A stretch of 64,000 bases of DNA, taken from positions 389,074-453,073 of the forward strand of contig NZ_JAERQK010000003.1 of NCBI RefSeq assembly GCF_017912535.1. Direction: 5' to 3'. The notes beneath the pieces are model-generated. The model was given only the letters and a program-made list of their open reading frames with translations. It made no database searches and was not told the DNA's origin. The stretch is from Motiliproteus sediminis (GTDB lineage Bacteria; Pseudomonadota; Gammaproteobacteria; Pseudomonadales; Balneatricaceae). Of this stretch, positions 41,955 through 51,222 are shown piece after piece; position 1 is the stretch's first letter; each line of letters starts with the position of its first letter. Position numbers and translations under genes: made by a program.

Positions 41955-43213
41955 TCCTTGGCGGGGCCTTTGCTCGAGGCACGGTTGTACACCTGGCCGC
42001 GAGCATCATCCTGCTCGGGGCTGTCATCATCCGGCTTCTCTTCTTCCACCGGTTCCAGCGATAGCGACAGCTTTGGCTCGTCTGTGTTGCTGGTGTCGGG
42101 GCCGGGTGCAGCGTCCTCGCCCTTGCTTTCTGCCGCTTCCGCCCGTTGTTTGGCGACCAGGCGCATACGCAGGGCGAGGTTGTTTTTCGAATCCGCGTTG
42201 CGCAACGCTTCCTCGGCCGAGATGCGGCCCCCTTTCCACAGGTTGAACAGCGCCATGTCGAACGTCTGCATTCCGGAGCTGGCGGACTTTTCCATCACCT
42301 CCTTGAGCTCGTCGATCTGGCCGTTCTTGATCAGTTCACACACTCGTGGGGAGCCGGTCATCACCTCGATGGCGGCGGCGCGCTTGCCGTCTACGGTGGG
42401 TATCAGGCGCTGCGAGATGATCCCTTTCATGTTGAGGGATATATCAAGCAGCAGCTGCTTATGCCGCTCTTCGGGAAAGAAGTTGATGATCCGCCCCAGC
42501 GCTTGGTTGGCGTTGTTGGCGTGCAGGGTGGAGAGGCAGAGGTGGCCGGTTTCGGCGAACGCCAACGCGTGCTCCATGGTTTCCGCGCTGCGGATCTCGC
42601 CGATCAGGATCACATCGGGCGCCTGGCGCAGGGTGTTTTCCAGCGCGTCGCGGTAGCACAGTGTATCCACTCCCACTTCGCGCTGATTAATGATCGATTT
42701 CTTATGCCGGTGAACGAACTCTACCGGATCCTCGATGGTAATGATGTGGCCGGCGCTGTTGCTGTTGCGGTAATCGATCAGTGACGCGAGCGAGGTCGAT
42801 TTTCCGGAGCCGGTGCCACCGACGAACAGAATCAACCCGCGCTTCTCCATGATCAGCTTGGGCAACGTCTCCGGCAAACCGAGCTTCTTGATGTCGGGGA
42901 TGTCCGTGCTGATGGAGCGGATCACCATCGAGTATTCGTGTCGCTGACGGAAGATGTTGACCCGAAAACGCCCCAGCCCTGGCTTGGATATGGCCAGGTT
43001 CATCTCCGGGCGCTTTTCGAACTCGGCAATCTGCTCCTCATCCATGATGTCGTAGGCGATCTCCTTGATCCGCCCGCGTGGCATGACATGTTCGGCCAGA
43101 GGGACCAGTTTGCCGTGGATTTTGGAGCTGGGCTTGGCGTTGGTGGCGAGAAACAGGTCCGCGCCTTCCATATCCACCATCATCTCCAGATATTTATCCA
43201 GTTCCTCCGCCAT
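41951..43213 (-). CDS. pilU: Type IV pilus retraction ATPase PilU
   Basis: 420 residues from the ATG at 43213. A GTG four codons earlier is in frame, but its GTGAGG is the ribosome binding site of the ATG. PilT/PilU fold: Walker A GGTGSGKST, Asp box with IEDPVEFVH, Walker B LIGEIRSAETM, His box LCLSTLHANNA. Glu-, Asp- and Ser-rich tail of about 65 residues, typical of PilU rather than PilT. It assists PilT in pulling pili back at the inner membrane. No pilT lies next to it; instead a methyltransferase is coupled downstream. Confidence 0.9.
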   Translation of the reverse strand: MAEELDKYLEMMVDMEGADLFLATNAKPSSKIHGKLVPLAEHVMPRGRIKEIAYDIMDEEQIAEFEKRPEMNLAISKPGLGRFRVNIFRQRHEYSMVIRSISTDIPDIKKLGLPETLPKLIMEKRGLILFVGGTGSGKSTSLASLIDYRNSNSAGHIITIEDPVEFVHRHKKSIINQREVGVDTLCYRDALENTLRQAPDVILIGEIRSAETMEHALAFAETGHLCLSTLHANNANQALGRIINFFPEERHKQLLLDISLNMKGIISQRLIPTVDGKRAAAIEVMTGSPRVCELIKNGQIDELKEVMEKSASSGMQTFDMALFNLWKGGRISAEEALRNADSKNNLALRMRLVAKQRAEAAESKGEDAAPGPDTSNTDEPKLSLSLEPVEEEKPDDDSPEQDDARGQVYNRASSKGPAKE

Positions 43214-43546
43214 TGCGTACCTCACTGATTGGATTTTTTGACCGGCGGCATTGTATCACCCGATCGGGGTGATGCCGGCCCTCAAGGCCAGGCAAATGAG
43301 ATTTCTTTGGCCTGGATCAATGCTCTTTTTATACCGTTATCTTTAATGCGGGAGCAGTGTGATGCAAGGGGGTTAGCGCGTTTTTTGTACAGTTGGACAA
43401 GATTGTTCAGCGGGGCGGATAAAAGGTTGATGCAGGACAATTTCTCCGCTCCTCAAGAGAGGATAATTAAACCGAGTATCAGGCGGCCAACGACAGTCGG
43501 CGACCTGAATCCTCGCAGAGGTCTCTATCGTCGAAGGAGTGCGAAG
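43214..43546. other. Divergent intergenic region pilU / HD-GYP gene
   Basis: 333 bp. A 19-bp palindrome ATCACCC-GATCG-GGGTGAT (43255-43273) lies about 42 bp before pilU and could be an operator or leader stem. The plus-strand frame is open through this whole region, but codons before 43547 look random and lack a ribosome binding site. AAGGAG at 43534-43539 serves the HD-GYP gene. No clear -35/-10 pair was found. Confidence 0.45.
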
Positions 43547-44872
43547 ATGAGCGAACTCGATGCCAATGTTGTCGACGAATATGCCCGTCACCTGTCCAAG
43601 GTGAACGCGCGCAACCAAGTGCTTGCCGCTGAAGATATCTATACCGAACAGGGCGCGCTGCTAATAAAGAAGGGTACGCCGCTGTCCGAAGAGCTGGCTG
43701 AGCGGGTGATCCGGCACAAGCTGACCCGACCGTTGGAACATTCGGTTGACCTTTCCAACCAGATCGACAGTGGTCGGCTGCTGAAGGCGTTTGAACAGCT
43801 GTTTGAGCGTTACCCTGACTGTCTGGCTATCAATCAAGCGATTGCGCTCGACCTGTCGTTGCGGGAGCAGTGTCGCGAATATGCGCGCTACCCGTTGCTG
43901 ATGCAGAAGTTGACGGTAATGGCCATGCGCCGGCCCCATGATTATCAGAAAGGTATCTTCTGCGCTTGGTTGTCACTGGCGCTGGCGCGCCAGATGAAAC
44001 TTGACCTTGAATCCCAGAACGAAGCCTTTTTAGCGGGATTGATGCACGATTCCGGCATGCTGCATATCGCGGCTGAGATTCTCGACAAGCAAGGCCAACT
44101 GACCACTGAAGAGTGGCGGGCTATCCAGAGCCATCCCCGTATCGGTGAACTGTTCTTGCGTCAGGTGCCACACTTGCCCGCGGGCGTGGCGCGCGCCACG
44201 CTTGAACATCATGAGCGCCGGGATGGAACCGGTTATCCGTCCGCGCGATTTGCCGAAGAACTGTCCACCGTAGGGCAGGTGGTGGCGGTTGCCGACAGCC
44301 TCTGTGCGGTGCGGATGCTGAGATTTAAAAGTCCCGGTAGCAATCTGGCTAACCTGCTGCCGATTCTGCAGCTGAACGCACGCAGTTACGATCAGGAGGC
44401 GTATCGGGCTGCGGTGAGCATCATCCGCTCCGGCGAGCTGCAGCAGGCAAGGATGCATTCGGACGACCAGATGCCCAGCATCATAGAGCAGATGCTGGCT
44501 GCCCATCAGCATCTGGAACGCTGTTTCGAATCGGTGGCGCAATTGATGGAGGTGTTGCCGGAACAGCCGGCAGCGGGTCGACTGCGTACTGCCTCGCTGC
44601 AGGTTCAGAACAGTTGGTTCGCGGTAGCCTCATCGGGGTTGCTGTCGTTAAGTTTGAAACAGTTGATTGAGCGGGCTGCCGAGGAGCATGAACTCTACGC
44701 GATGGCGGATGAGCTTCACCTGATGCTAGGGGAAGTTAACTGGCAGTTCAATCAGTTGCGTAAGGTACTGACTGCATTGCATGACGATCATGCACTGCAG
44801 GGCGCGTCGGCGGAGGTGTTGCAACAGGGTCTTGAACAGATGGCGGACCTGGATCAGGTGGTGATCCATTGA
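43547..44872 (+). CDS. HD-GYP domain c-di-GMP phosphodiesterase
   Basis: 441 residues from the ATG at 43547 (AAGGAG 7 nt upstream). The HD-GYP domain (about 125-290) is intact: HD at 167-168 (MHDSGML), the next metal ligand in HPRIGE, HHERRDGTGYP with GYP at 229-231. The N-terminal part contains AAEDIYTEQGALLIKKGTPL, a short domain frequent in HD-GYP proteins. The helical C-terminus (about 300-440) is unassigned. It should hydrolyse c-di-GMP or pGpG in the cytosol. Confidence 0.88.
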   Translation: MSELDANVVDEYARHLSKVNARNQVLAAEDIYTEQGALLIKKGTPLSEELAERVIRHKLTRPLEHSVDLSNQIDSGRLLKAFEQLFERYPDCLAINQAIALDLSLREQCREYARYPLLMQKLTVMAMRRPHDYQKGIFCAWLSLALARQMKLDLESQNEAFLAGLMHDSGMLHIAAEILDKQGQLTTEEWRAIQSHPRIGELFLRQVPHLPAGVARATLEHHERRDGTGYPSARFAEELSTVGQVVAVADSLCAVRMLRFKSPGSNLANLLPILQLNARSYDQEAYRAAVSIIRSGELQQARMHSDDQMPSIIEQMLAAHQHLERCFESVAQLMEVLPEQPAAGRLRTASLQVQNSWFAVASSGLLSLSLKQLIERAAEEHELYAMADELHLMLGEVNWQFNQLRKVLTALHDDHALQGASAEVLQQGLEQMADLDQVVIH

Positions 44873-44939
44873 ACCGGGGGTGATGGCGCTGGTCTACCCT
44901 TACCCTTCAACAAGCCTCCAATAGAGTAGAAAACGCCTG

Positions 44940-46613
44940 ATGGTGCGCAATCTGCGTTTGTTTACCGGCGTGGTGCTGGCAGTCTTTGTTGTCTTGCACC
45001 TCCTCAATCATGCCCTCGGTCTGGCATCGCTCGATGCGATGGAGGCGGTCCGACAGCGCTTGGCGGCAGCCTGGGGCAGCCCGCCACTCAAACTCCTGCT
45101 GTACGGCTCCCTACTGACTCATGTGCTCCTGGCCTACTACGCGCTGTACCGTCGCTCGACTCTGCGGATGCCGCTGTGGGAAGCGGCACAGCTTATTCTG
45201 GGGCTGGCGATACCTCCGCTGCTGCTGGTGCATTTGATCGGTACCCGGGTGACCATGGATCTCATGGGGGTAGAGGTTGAATACCGGCACGTTATTACCG
45301 CGTTATGGTCATTGCCCAATCAGGTGGAGCGACAGACTGCGCTGATTCTGGTGGTCTGGGCTCATCTGCTGATCGGATTGCACTATTGGTTGCGGCTGAA
45401 GCAGGGGTACCGGCAGGTGCTGGGGCTGTGGCAGGTGCTAGCCACCCTGGTGCCGATGCTGGCGTTGATGGGCTTCTACCGTATCGGCTGGGAGCTGGGC
45501 ACCGTGGATATGGCCGCACGTAAAGCGGCGCTGGTTGCCCGCGATCCTGACACCATGGCCTTTATCGGCGGGCTGGAAAGCCTGCTGATGAACCTCTATC
45601 TGGGCGGCTTGCTGCTGGTGGTGCTGGCGCGTTATGCGCGTGCTGTCTATCGTGTGAATTTTGGCTCGGTAATGGTCGAGCATCCGGAACGCGGCGTGAT
45701 CGCCGCGCCGGCGGGGGAAACCTTGCTCGATGCGTTGCGCGGAGCGGGCGTCGATCACTCGTCGGTATGTGGCGGACGGGCGCGTTGCACCACCTGCCGG
45801 GTCCGGGTAACCCGCGGACTGGAGCAATTGGCGCCCCCCGGTGATGCCGAGCGGCGTGCGCTGGAGGGGATCCGCGCGGATGCCGCGACGCGCCTGGCCT
45901 GCCAGCTACGGGTCAACAGCGACATTGCAGTCATTCCGTTGATACCGCCCGGCTACGGCATGGACTACGTGCGTCGCCCCGGTGGCATTGAAGGTAAAGA
46001 GCAGGCGGTGGCAGTGTTGTTTGTCGATCTGCGCGATTCCACCCGCTTGGGCGAGCAGCGGTTACCCTATGACGTGGTGTTTATACTCAATCAGTTTTTC
46101 GCCGAGATGTCGGCTGCCCTGGTTGAGACCAATGGCCACTATGCCCAATTTAATGGCGATGGCCTGATGGCACTGTATGGTCTTGAGGGCGATATCCAGA
46201 CGGCGTGCCAGGACGCACTGCGCGGGGCACAATCGATGTTTCGCCGGCTGGAATCGCTCAATCAGCGCCTGCAGCGGGAACTTGAACAGCCGCTGCGTAT
46301 CGGAATTGGTATCCACTGTGGTGAAGCGGTGGTGGGTACCATGGGGCCTCCCAGTTCGCCGCTGTTATCGGCGGTGGGTGATACGGTCAACACCGCTGCG
46401 CGGTTGGAGTCCCAGAGCAAGCCGCTAAAGGTGCCCTTGCTGGTATCGTTGGATGTGATCACCGCGGCCGGGGTGGATTATCCGGGCGATATCCGACAGT
46501 TGCCGCTTCGTGGTCGGTACCAGCCCATTGATGTGATGCTGGTGACCCACCCCCAACAGCTCGAAATCAGCCAGAGCAGCAACCAGCCATTCAAGGACCG
46601 AGCATATGAGTAA
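44940..46613 (+). CDS. Membrane adenylate cyclase with haem- and [2Fe-2S]-type redox domains
   Basis: 557 residues. About six membrane helices (to about 237) resemble the SdhC/FrdC di-haem fold, with intramembrane His20, His24, His61, His98, His142 and His148 as possible haem b ligands. A plant-type ferredoxin domain follows (about 240-335; Cys277, Cys283, Cys286, Cys321). The class III cyclase domain (about 352-540) has metal-binding Asp363 (VDLRDST) and Asp406 (FNGDG) and the VGDTVNTAARLES segment. Similar redox-domain cyclases such as CyaC are known in alphaproteobacteria. It probably couples quinone or electron-transport state to cAMP. The last 8 bp overlap the start of moxR. Confidence 0.88.
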   Translation: MVRNLRLFTGVVLAVFVVLHLLNHALGLASLDAMEAVRQRLAAAWGSPPLKLLLYGSLLTHVLLAYYALYRRSTLRMPLWEAAQLILGLAIPPLLLVHLIGTRVTMDLMGVEVEYRHVITALWSLPNQVERQTALILVVWAHLLIGLHYWLRLKQGYRQVLGLWQVLATLVPMLALMGFYRIGWELGTVDMAARKAALVARDPDTMAFIGGLESLLMNLYLGGLLLVVLARYARAVYRVNFGSVMVEHPERGVIAAPAGETLLDALRGAGVDHSSVCGGRARCTTCRVRVTRGLEQLAPPGDAERRALEGIRADAATRLACQLRVNSDIAVIPLIPPGYGMDYVRRPGGIEGKEQAVAVLFVDLRDSTRLGEQRLPYDVVFILNQFFAEMSAALVETNGHYAQFNGDGLMALYGLEGDIQTACQDALRGAQSMFRRLESLNQRLQRELEQPLRIGIGIHCGEAVVGTMGPPSSPLLSAVGDTVNTAARLESQSKPLKVPLLVSLDVITAAGVDYPGDIRQLPLRGRYQPIDVMLVTHPQQLEISQSSNQPFKDRAYE

Positions 46614-47583
46614 TACGCCCCCGAACAGCCGTGCGGTCGATGACAGTCGGGCTCGTGCTGTCAGCCGCGACCAGATCACCCAGATGGTGGATGCAGTGGA
46701 GCGGGTGGTCCTGGGTAAACGCACCCAGGTGCGCCTGGCGCTGGCCTGTTTGTTTGCCGGCGGGCATCTGCTGATTGAGGATCTGCCCGGAATGGGCAAG
46801 ACCACACTGGCGCGAACCTTGTCAACGGTACTGGGTTTCAGCTTCAAACGGATTCAGTTCACCAGTGATCTGCTGCCGGCCGATATCATCGGCGCCTCTG
46901 TTTTTGATCGCGAACGGGGTGCATTCGAATTTCAGCCAGGGCCTGTATTCGCCCAGGTGGTGCTGGCCGATGAGATCAACCGGGCAACGCCCAAGGCGCA
47001 AAGCGCACTGCTGGAGGCGATGGAGGAGCGTCAGGTCTCTGCTGACGGGGTAACCATGCCGTTACCGGCGCCGTTCTTTGTGATTGCGACCCAGAACCCC
47101 GCCAGCCAGGCCGGTACTTTTGCCCTGCCAGAATCACAACTGGACCGTTTTCTGATGCGCATCGAGTTGGGCTATCCCGATCAGAAAGCGGAGCGGCAGA
47201 TGCTAATGGGGCAGGACCCGCGGCGCTTTATCGACCGTCTTGACGCGGTGATCGACCTGCCTGCACTGCAGCGTATCCAGTGCCAGGTGGAGCAGATTTT
47301 TGTTTCCGACAGCCTGATCGATTACCTTCAGCGGTTGCTCGATTTCAGCCGCCAGAGCAGTGACTTCAACTGTGGCCTGTCTCCCAGAGGAGCGCAGGCG
47401 CTCAAGCGCGCCTCCCAGGCGTGGGCACTGATGGAAGGGCGCGACTACGTGATACCTGAAGACCTGCAGCGAGTCTTGCCCGCAGTGGCAGAACACCGCT
47501 TGCGAGGCGCTTCAGACCACAGCGGCCACCGCGGCGTGTCGCTGGCCCGTTTGCTCGCCGATGCGGTCGACGTGACGGAGTAG
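46606..47583 (+). CDS. MoxR-family AAA+ ATPase
   Basis: 325 residues. Walker A is LPGMGKTT (60-67), Walker B VVLADEIN, sensor IATQNPASQAG; the C-terminal AAA lid is present. MoxR ATPases act as chaperones and are usually paired with a DUF58 protein, as here. It starts 8 bp before the adenylate cyclase stop, so translation is likely coupled, and ends 4 bp before the DUF58 gene. Confidence 0.92.
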   Translation: MSNTPPNSRAVDDSRARAVSRDQITQMVDAVERVVLGKRTQVRLALACLFAGGHLLIEDLPGMGKTTLARTLSTVLGFSFKRIQFTSDLLPADIIGASVFDRERGAFEFQPGPVFAQVVLADEINRATPKAQSALLEAMEERQVSADGVTMPLPAPFFVIATQNPASQAGTFALPESQLDRFLMRIELGYPDQKAERQMLMGQDPRRFIDRLDAVIDLPALQRIQCQVEQIFVSDSLIDYLQRLLDFSRQSSDFNCGLSPRGAQALKRASQAWALMEGRDYVIPEDLQRVLPAVAEHRLRGASDHSGHRGVSLARLLADAVDVTE

Positions 47584-47587
47584 GGTG

Positions 47588-48559
47588 ATGGCGGTGCTGA
47601 TGGTTCGCCGGTGGTGGCGGCAGTGGTCTGACAACTGGCTGCGCCGGCGCCTTCCGCGAACACGCGCTACAACGCTCAACCAGCGCCGCATCTTCATTCT
47701 GCCGACGCGCAACGGCGTCTATTTTCTGCTGATGACCTTCGCCATTTTCCTGGGCGGTATCAACTACAGCAACAGCCTGGTGTTGGGAACGGCGTTTCTG
47801 TTAGTCAGTTTGTTCATGATCAGCATCCTGCATACCTTTGCTAATCTCTCCGGCCTCAGGGTCAGTGCCGGGCGTGCCGAGGGTGCTTTTGTCGGCGAAG
47901 AAGCGGCCTTTACCCTGCGCTTGAGCGCCGCCGGTGGTCGCCAGCACCAAGCGGTAAAGCTTAGCTGGGGGCGGGCAATACCCCAGTATGTCGATCTGGT
48001 TGACTGCGATACTGCCGCAGCCACTCTGCTGCTGCCCGTCACGCGGCGAGGGCGCTACCGACCGCGCAGACTCATGCTGGAAAGTAACTACCCCCTGGGC
48101 CTGCAACGGGCCTGGAGCTGGATCGATCTGGATATGGCAGTGCTGGTTTATCCGCGCCCCATCGTCTGTGATTATTCGCAGCGCTTGCATGTTGATAAGC
48201 GTCCCGGTGAACAGCAGACCGAGGAGGGCAGCGACGATTTTCATGGCCTGCGGGAATACCAACGCGGCGATAATCCGCGCCACATTGCCTGGCGCAGCTA
48301 TGCCCGGACCCAGGAGTTGCACAGTAAAACCTTTGTTACCCGACGTAGCAGTGAATGGTGGTTGGAGTGGGAGGCGTTTGCGGGATTCGGCGTTGAGGAG
48401 CGGCTGGGGCGACTCTGCTATTGGGTCTGCAAGCTGGCCGAAGAGGGCCACAGTTACGGCTTGCGACTACCGGGTGTCGAGTTGGGTCCCGCCGATGGCG
48501 CGTTGCATCGCCGCCACTGCCTGGAGGCACTGGCTCTCTATGGAGAGGTCCAACCATGA
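47588..48559 (+). CDS. DUF58 domain protein
   Basis: 323 residues from the ATG at 47588 (an adjacent in-frame GTG is also possible). Two membrane helices near the N-terminus (FLLMTFAIFLGGINY and LVSLFMISILHTFA) precede a cytosolic region with the DUF58 motif DFHGLREYQRGDNPRHIAW. DUF58 proteins partner MoxR ATPases; the exact role is unknown. It is shorter than versions with a complete VWA domain. It overlaps tgpA by 4 bp. Confidence 0.9.
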   Translation: MAVLMVRRWWRQWSDNWLRRRLPRTRATTLNQRRIFILPTRNGVYFLLMTFAIFLGGINYSNSLVLGTAFLLVSLFMISILHTFANLSGLRVSAGRAEGAFVGEEAAFTLRLSAAGGRQHQAVKLSWGRAIPQYVDLVDCDTAAATLLLPVTRRGRYRPRRLMLESNYPLGLQRAWSWIDLDMAVLVYPRPIVCDYSQRLHVDKRPGEQQTEEGSDDFHGLREYQRGDNPRHIAWRSYARTQELHSKTFVTRRSSEWWLEWEAFAGFGVEERLGRLCYWVCKLAEEGHSYGLRLPGVELGPADGALHRRHCLEALALYGEVQP

Positions 48560-50562
48560 CCGGCGTCGTGGCCTATCAGATTCCACGCAACGCCATGACT
48601 TGGCTACTGGTGGCCATGTTTGCCGGTATCATTCCCCACGTTGACCGGCTGCCCATCTGGGTAACCCTGGTGTGTCTGTTGTGCGGTGGCTGGCGGATCA
48701 TGGTCTACCGTGGCCGCTGGGCGCTACCCGGAGGCTGGCTGCGCGCATTGCTGGTGTTTTCCGGTGGCGCCGCGGTGTGGGGACACTACGGCACCCTGAT
48801 GGGGCCTGAAGCCGGATCGGCACTGTTGCTTTTGGGCTTCTGCTTCAAATTGATGGAAACGCACACCCGGCGTGACGCGTTCGTCGTGGTGATCCTGGGC
48901 TACTTCGTGGTGGCCACGGCATTTTTCTTCCGGCTGGAGATCGTCGATACCCTCTATCTGTTGCTGGTCTGTTTTCTGGTCACCGCAGCTCTGTTGGGGT
49001 TGCATCAGTCGCCGCTACAGACGGCGCCGCGCCGTACCGCATGGTTGGCGGCCAGGCTGATGCTGCAGAGCGTGCCGTTGACTCTGGTTCTGTTCCTGTT
49101 GGTTCCGCGCATTGGACCGATCTGGGCGTTAGAGCAGCCTTCCGCTAGCGCACGCACCGGGTTGTCCGACGAGATGACACCCGGCGACATTGCGCGTTTG
49201 TCGCAGTCGCCGGCACTGGCTTTTCGGGTCGAATTCGAAGGCGCGGTCCCGGCAACCGATCAGCTGTATTGGCGAGCCCTGGTGCTGGACCAGTTTGACG
49301 GCCGCACCTGGCGTCGTCACCCCCAACAGTTGCACCCTGACTGGGTGGTTTGGCCCGGCAACCCCAATCCGTGGCGCAGCAGCCAGCAAGCGTTGGGGCA
49401 AGCTACGGCCTACCGGGTGATTATGGAGCCGACCGACAAGCGCTGGCTGTTCGCCCTCGATCTGGCCCGCAGCGATCAACGCGGGATCGGCCAGACCCGT
49501 GACTTCCGGCTGGTCAACCGGGTTCCCGTCAGTCAGCCGTTCAGCTACCGGGTTGAGTCCGCGTTGAATCATCGCCTTGATCCGGAGCTGCCTTATTGGC
49601 TGGCCCGGCGAAATCTGCAGCTGCCCGAAGACGGAAATCCGCGTAGTCGGGAGTTGGCGCTGCAGTTGCGACAGCGTTCCGGCGACGCCGAAGAACTGGT
49701 CAGCAATGCGCTGGCTTTATTCCGGCAGCAACCGTTCAGTTATACCCTCAAGCCGCCGCTACTGTCCGGTGATCGCGTTGACCAGTTTCTGTTCGACAGC
49801 CGCCGGGGCTTTTGCGCTCACTATGCCGGTGCGTTGGTGTTCCTGCTGCGTGCGGCCGGACAGCCCGCGCGCGTGGTAACCGGTTATCAGGGCGGAGAGT
49901 TCAATCCGCTGGGCAATTATGTGCTGGTGCATCAGTTCGATGCCCATGCCTGGGTAGAGGTATGGCTGCCCGGCAAGGGCTGGCAACGGGTGGACCCCAC
50001 CGCAGTGGTGGCGCCGTCGCGCGTGGCCGAGGGGTTGGAACAGGCGGTCGCCGGCGAGGGTAGTTTCCTGGCTGACAGCGGATTCAGCCCGCTGCAGTAC
50101 CGCCAGTGGGCCTGGGTGTCACAGCTACGTCTGGGCTGGGATTACCTCAACTTTGCCTGGCACCGGTCGGTGCTGGGCTACGATGCCGATAGCCAGCGAC
50201 GCTGGCTGTCCAGTTGGCTGGGCGGGGTTGACTGGCGGCGGCTGGGAGTAGCGCTGGTGGTGGCCATCGCTGCGGTGTTGGGTGTGCTGGCGCTTTGGGT
50301 GCTGTGGCGCAATGGCGCCACGACACGCGACCCGGTGCTCAAGGAGTACCAGCGCCTGTGTGCCGACGGGGAGCGTCGCGGGGTGGCGCGGCAACCGGGC
50401 GAAGCGCCCGGCCGTTACCTGCAGCGTCTGGGAGAAACGTTTCCGGGCCAGGCGCGCCAGTATCAGCAGTGCGCTCGGCTGCTGGACGATCATCTCTATC
50501 GTGCCGAGCCTACTCCCGGTGCGGTCAAACGGCTACGTCGGTTGCGGCGCAGCCTGGCCTGA
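48556..50562 (+). CDS. tgpA: Membrane transglutaminase-like protease TgpA
   Basis: 668 residues from the ATG at 48556 (ATGA overlap with the DUF58 gene). The frame extends upstream inside DUF58 but is not used. About six N-terminal membrane helices, a periplasmic transglutaminase-like domain with triad Cys420 (GFCAHYAG), His464 (FDAHAWVEVW) and Asp480 (RVDPTAVV), then one more helix (about 560-585) and a cytosolic tail (DUF4129-like). TgpA is essential in Pseudomonas aeruginosa. The MoxR-DUF58-TgpA trio is standard; the adenylate cyclase at its head is not. Confidence 0.92.
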   Translation: MTGVVAYQIPRNAMTWLLVAMFAGIIPHVDRLPIWVTLVCLLCGGWRIMVYRGRWALPGGWLRALLVFSGGAAVWGHYGTLMGPEAGSALLLLGFCFKLMETHTRRDAFVVVILGYFVVATAFFFRLEIVDTLYLLLVCFLVTAALLGLHQSPLQTAPRRTAWLAARLMLQSVPLTLVLFLLVPRIGPIWALEQPSASARTGLSDEMTPGDIARLSQSPALAFRVEFEGAVPATDQLYWRALVLDQFDGRTWRRHPQQLHPDWVVWPGNPNPWRSSQQALGQATAYRVIMEPTDKRWLFALDLARSDQRGIGQTRDFRLVNRVPVSQPFSYRVESALNHRLDPELPYWLARRNLQLPEDGNPRSRELALQLRQRSGDAEELVSNALALFRQQPFSYTLKPPLLSGDRVDQFLFDSRRGFCAHYAGALVFLLRAAGQPARVVTGYQGGEFNPLGNYVLVHQFDAHAWVEVWLPGKGWQRVDPTAVVAPSRVAEGLEQAVAGEGSFLADSGFSPLQYRQWAWVSQLRLGWDYLNFAWHRSVLGYDADSQRRWLSSWLGGVDWRRLGVALVVAIAAVLGVLALWVLWRNGATTRDPVLKEYQRLCADGERRGVARQPGEAPGRYLQRLGETFPGQARQYQQCARLLDDHLYRAEPTPGAVKRLRRLRRSLA

Positions 50563-50566
50563 AACG

Positions 50567-50953
50567 CTACTTTATCTGTTCGATGTCGCGGCGAATCTCG
50601 GCGATTTTGGTCAGCATCACCTTTTCGAGATGGGCGACGTCGTCGAGCAGCTTTTCGCGCAGGTCTTTGACTTCGTGCTCATGCTTGACCAGCTGGTGTA
50701 GCTCATCGATCGCTCTCATCAAGAACGGCGCGGTTTCCTGAATCTCTTTGTATTTGTTCTGACTGCTGTCGACCCGTACCGTCTTGGTATGACGGCCGAA
50801 CTTGAACTTCTTGCTTTTCGGTAGCAGCGATCCCTTTTCCCGCCGGAAATAGATCTTGAGTACGTCCTGATCGCCCTCTTGGCGCAGGGTGTATTTGGTG
50901 ATTTCCTCGAGGGTGGTAATGCCCATTTCGGTAAGGGTAGGGTAGCTGCTCAT
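50567..50953 (-). CDS. DUF3461 family protein
   Basis: 128 residues. It starts MSSYPTLTEMGITTLEEI, then a basic beta segment (KSKKFKFGRHTKTVRV) and a long C-terminal helix (LREKLLDDVAHLEKVMLTKIAE), probably a coiled coil. This is DUF3461; the function is unknown. No signal peptide. It is convergent with tgpA (4-bp gap) and divergent from ygiQ. Confidence 0.8.
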   Translation of the reverse strand: MSSYPTLTEMGITTLEEITKYTLRQEGDQDVLKIYFRREKGSLLPKSKKFKFGRHTKTVRVDSSQNKYKEIQETAPFLMRAIDELHQLVKHEHEVKDLREKLLDDVAHLEKVMLTKIAEIRRDIEQIK

Positions 50954-51162
50954 GAAGAATCCTTGCTCGGGTTCAGGGGGTCGGGTTAGGGATGATGTCG
51001 TTCAACTTTAGTCGAGCCGGATGAAAACTGGCAACCTCAAAACCCTGTCTTTGATCAATATAAGAAACGTTTGTGTTGTTTATATTGGTCGCCGTAGTCC
51101 GACCGTGCCTGCACATCCCCGCTATCGTTACCCTGCGATCACCGGAGCGACCATCCGGCGGC

Positions 51163-51191
51163 TGTCGCTTGAGGTGCAAAGCCCGTATAAT
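51163..51191 (+). promoter_or_regulatory. Candidate ygiQ promoter
   Basis: A consensus TATAAT (51186-51191) with a poor -35 (TGTCGC) 17 bp upstream. A start site near 51198 would leave about 25 nt before the ATG at 51223, and rules out the in-frame starts further upstream. An imperfect inverted repeat around 51058-51085 was also noticed. Confidence 0.5.
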
Positions 51192-51222
51192 GGTTGACCT
51201 TTCAGCTTGGTCAAAGGCTCCC

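Noticed and set aside
43229..43546. N-terminal extension of the HD-GYP gene
   Set aside because: The 106 extra codons look random, and the well-spaced AAGGAG supports the start at 43547.
48421..48555. Upstream extension of tgpA into the DUF58 gene
   Set aside because: The ATG at 48556 gives a normal TgpA N-terminus and a standard ATGA overlap.
51050..51070. FNR/Anr box (TTGATCAATATAAG) near ygiQ
   Set aside because: Only one half matches TTGAT-N4-ATCAA.
51073..51222. Upstream extension of ygiQ
   Set aside because: A TATAAT box lies inside it and the conserved YgiQ N-terminal region begins after 51223.
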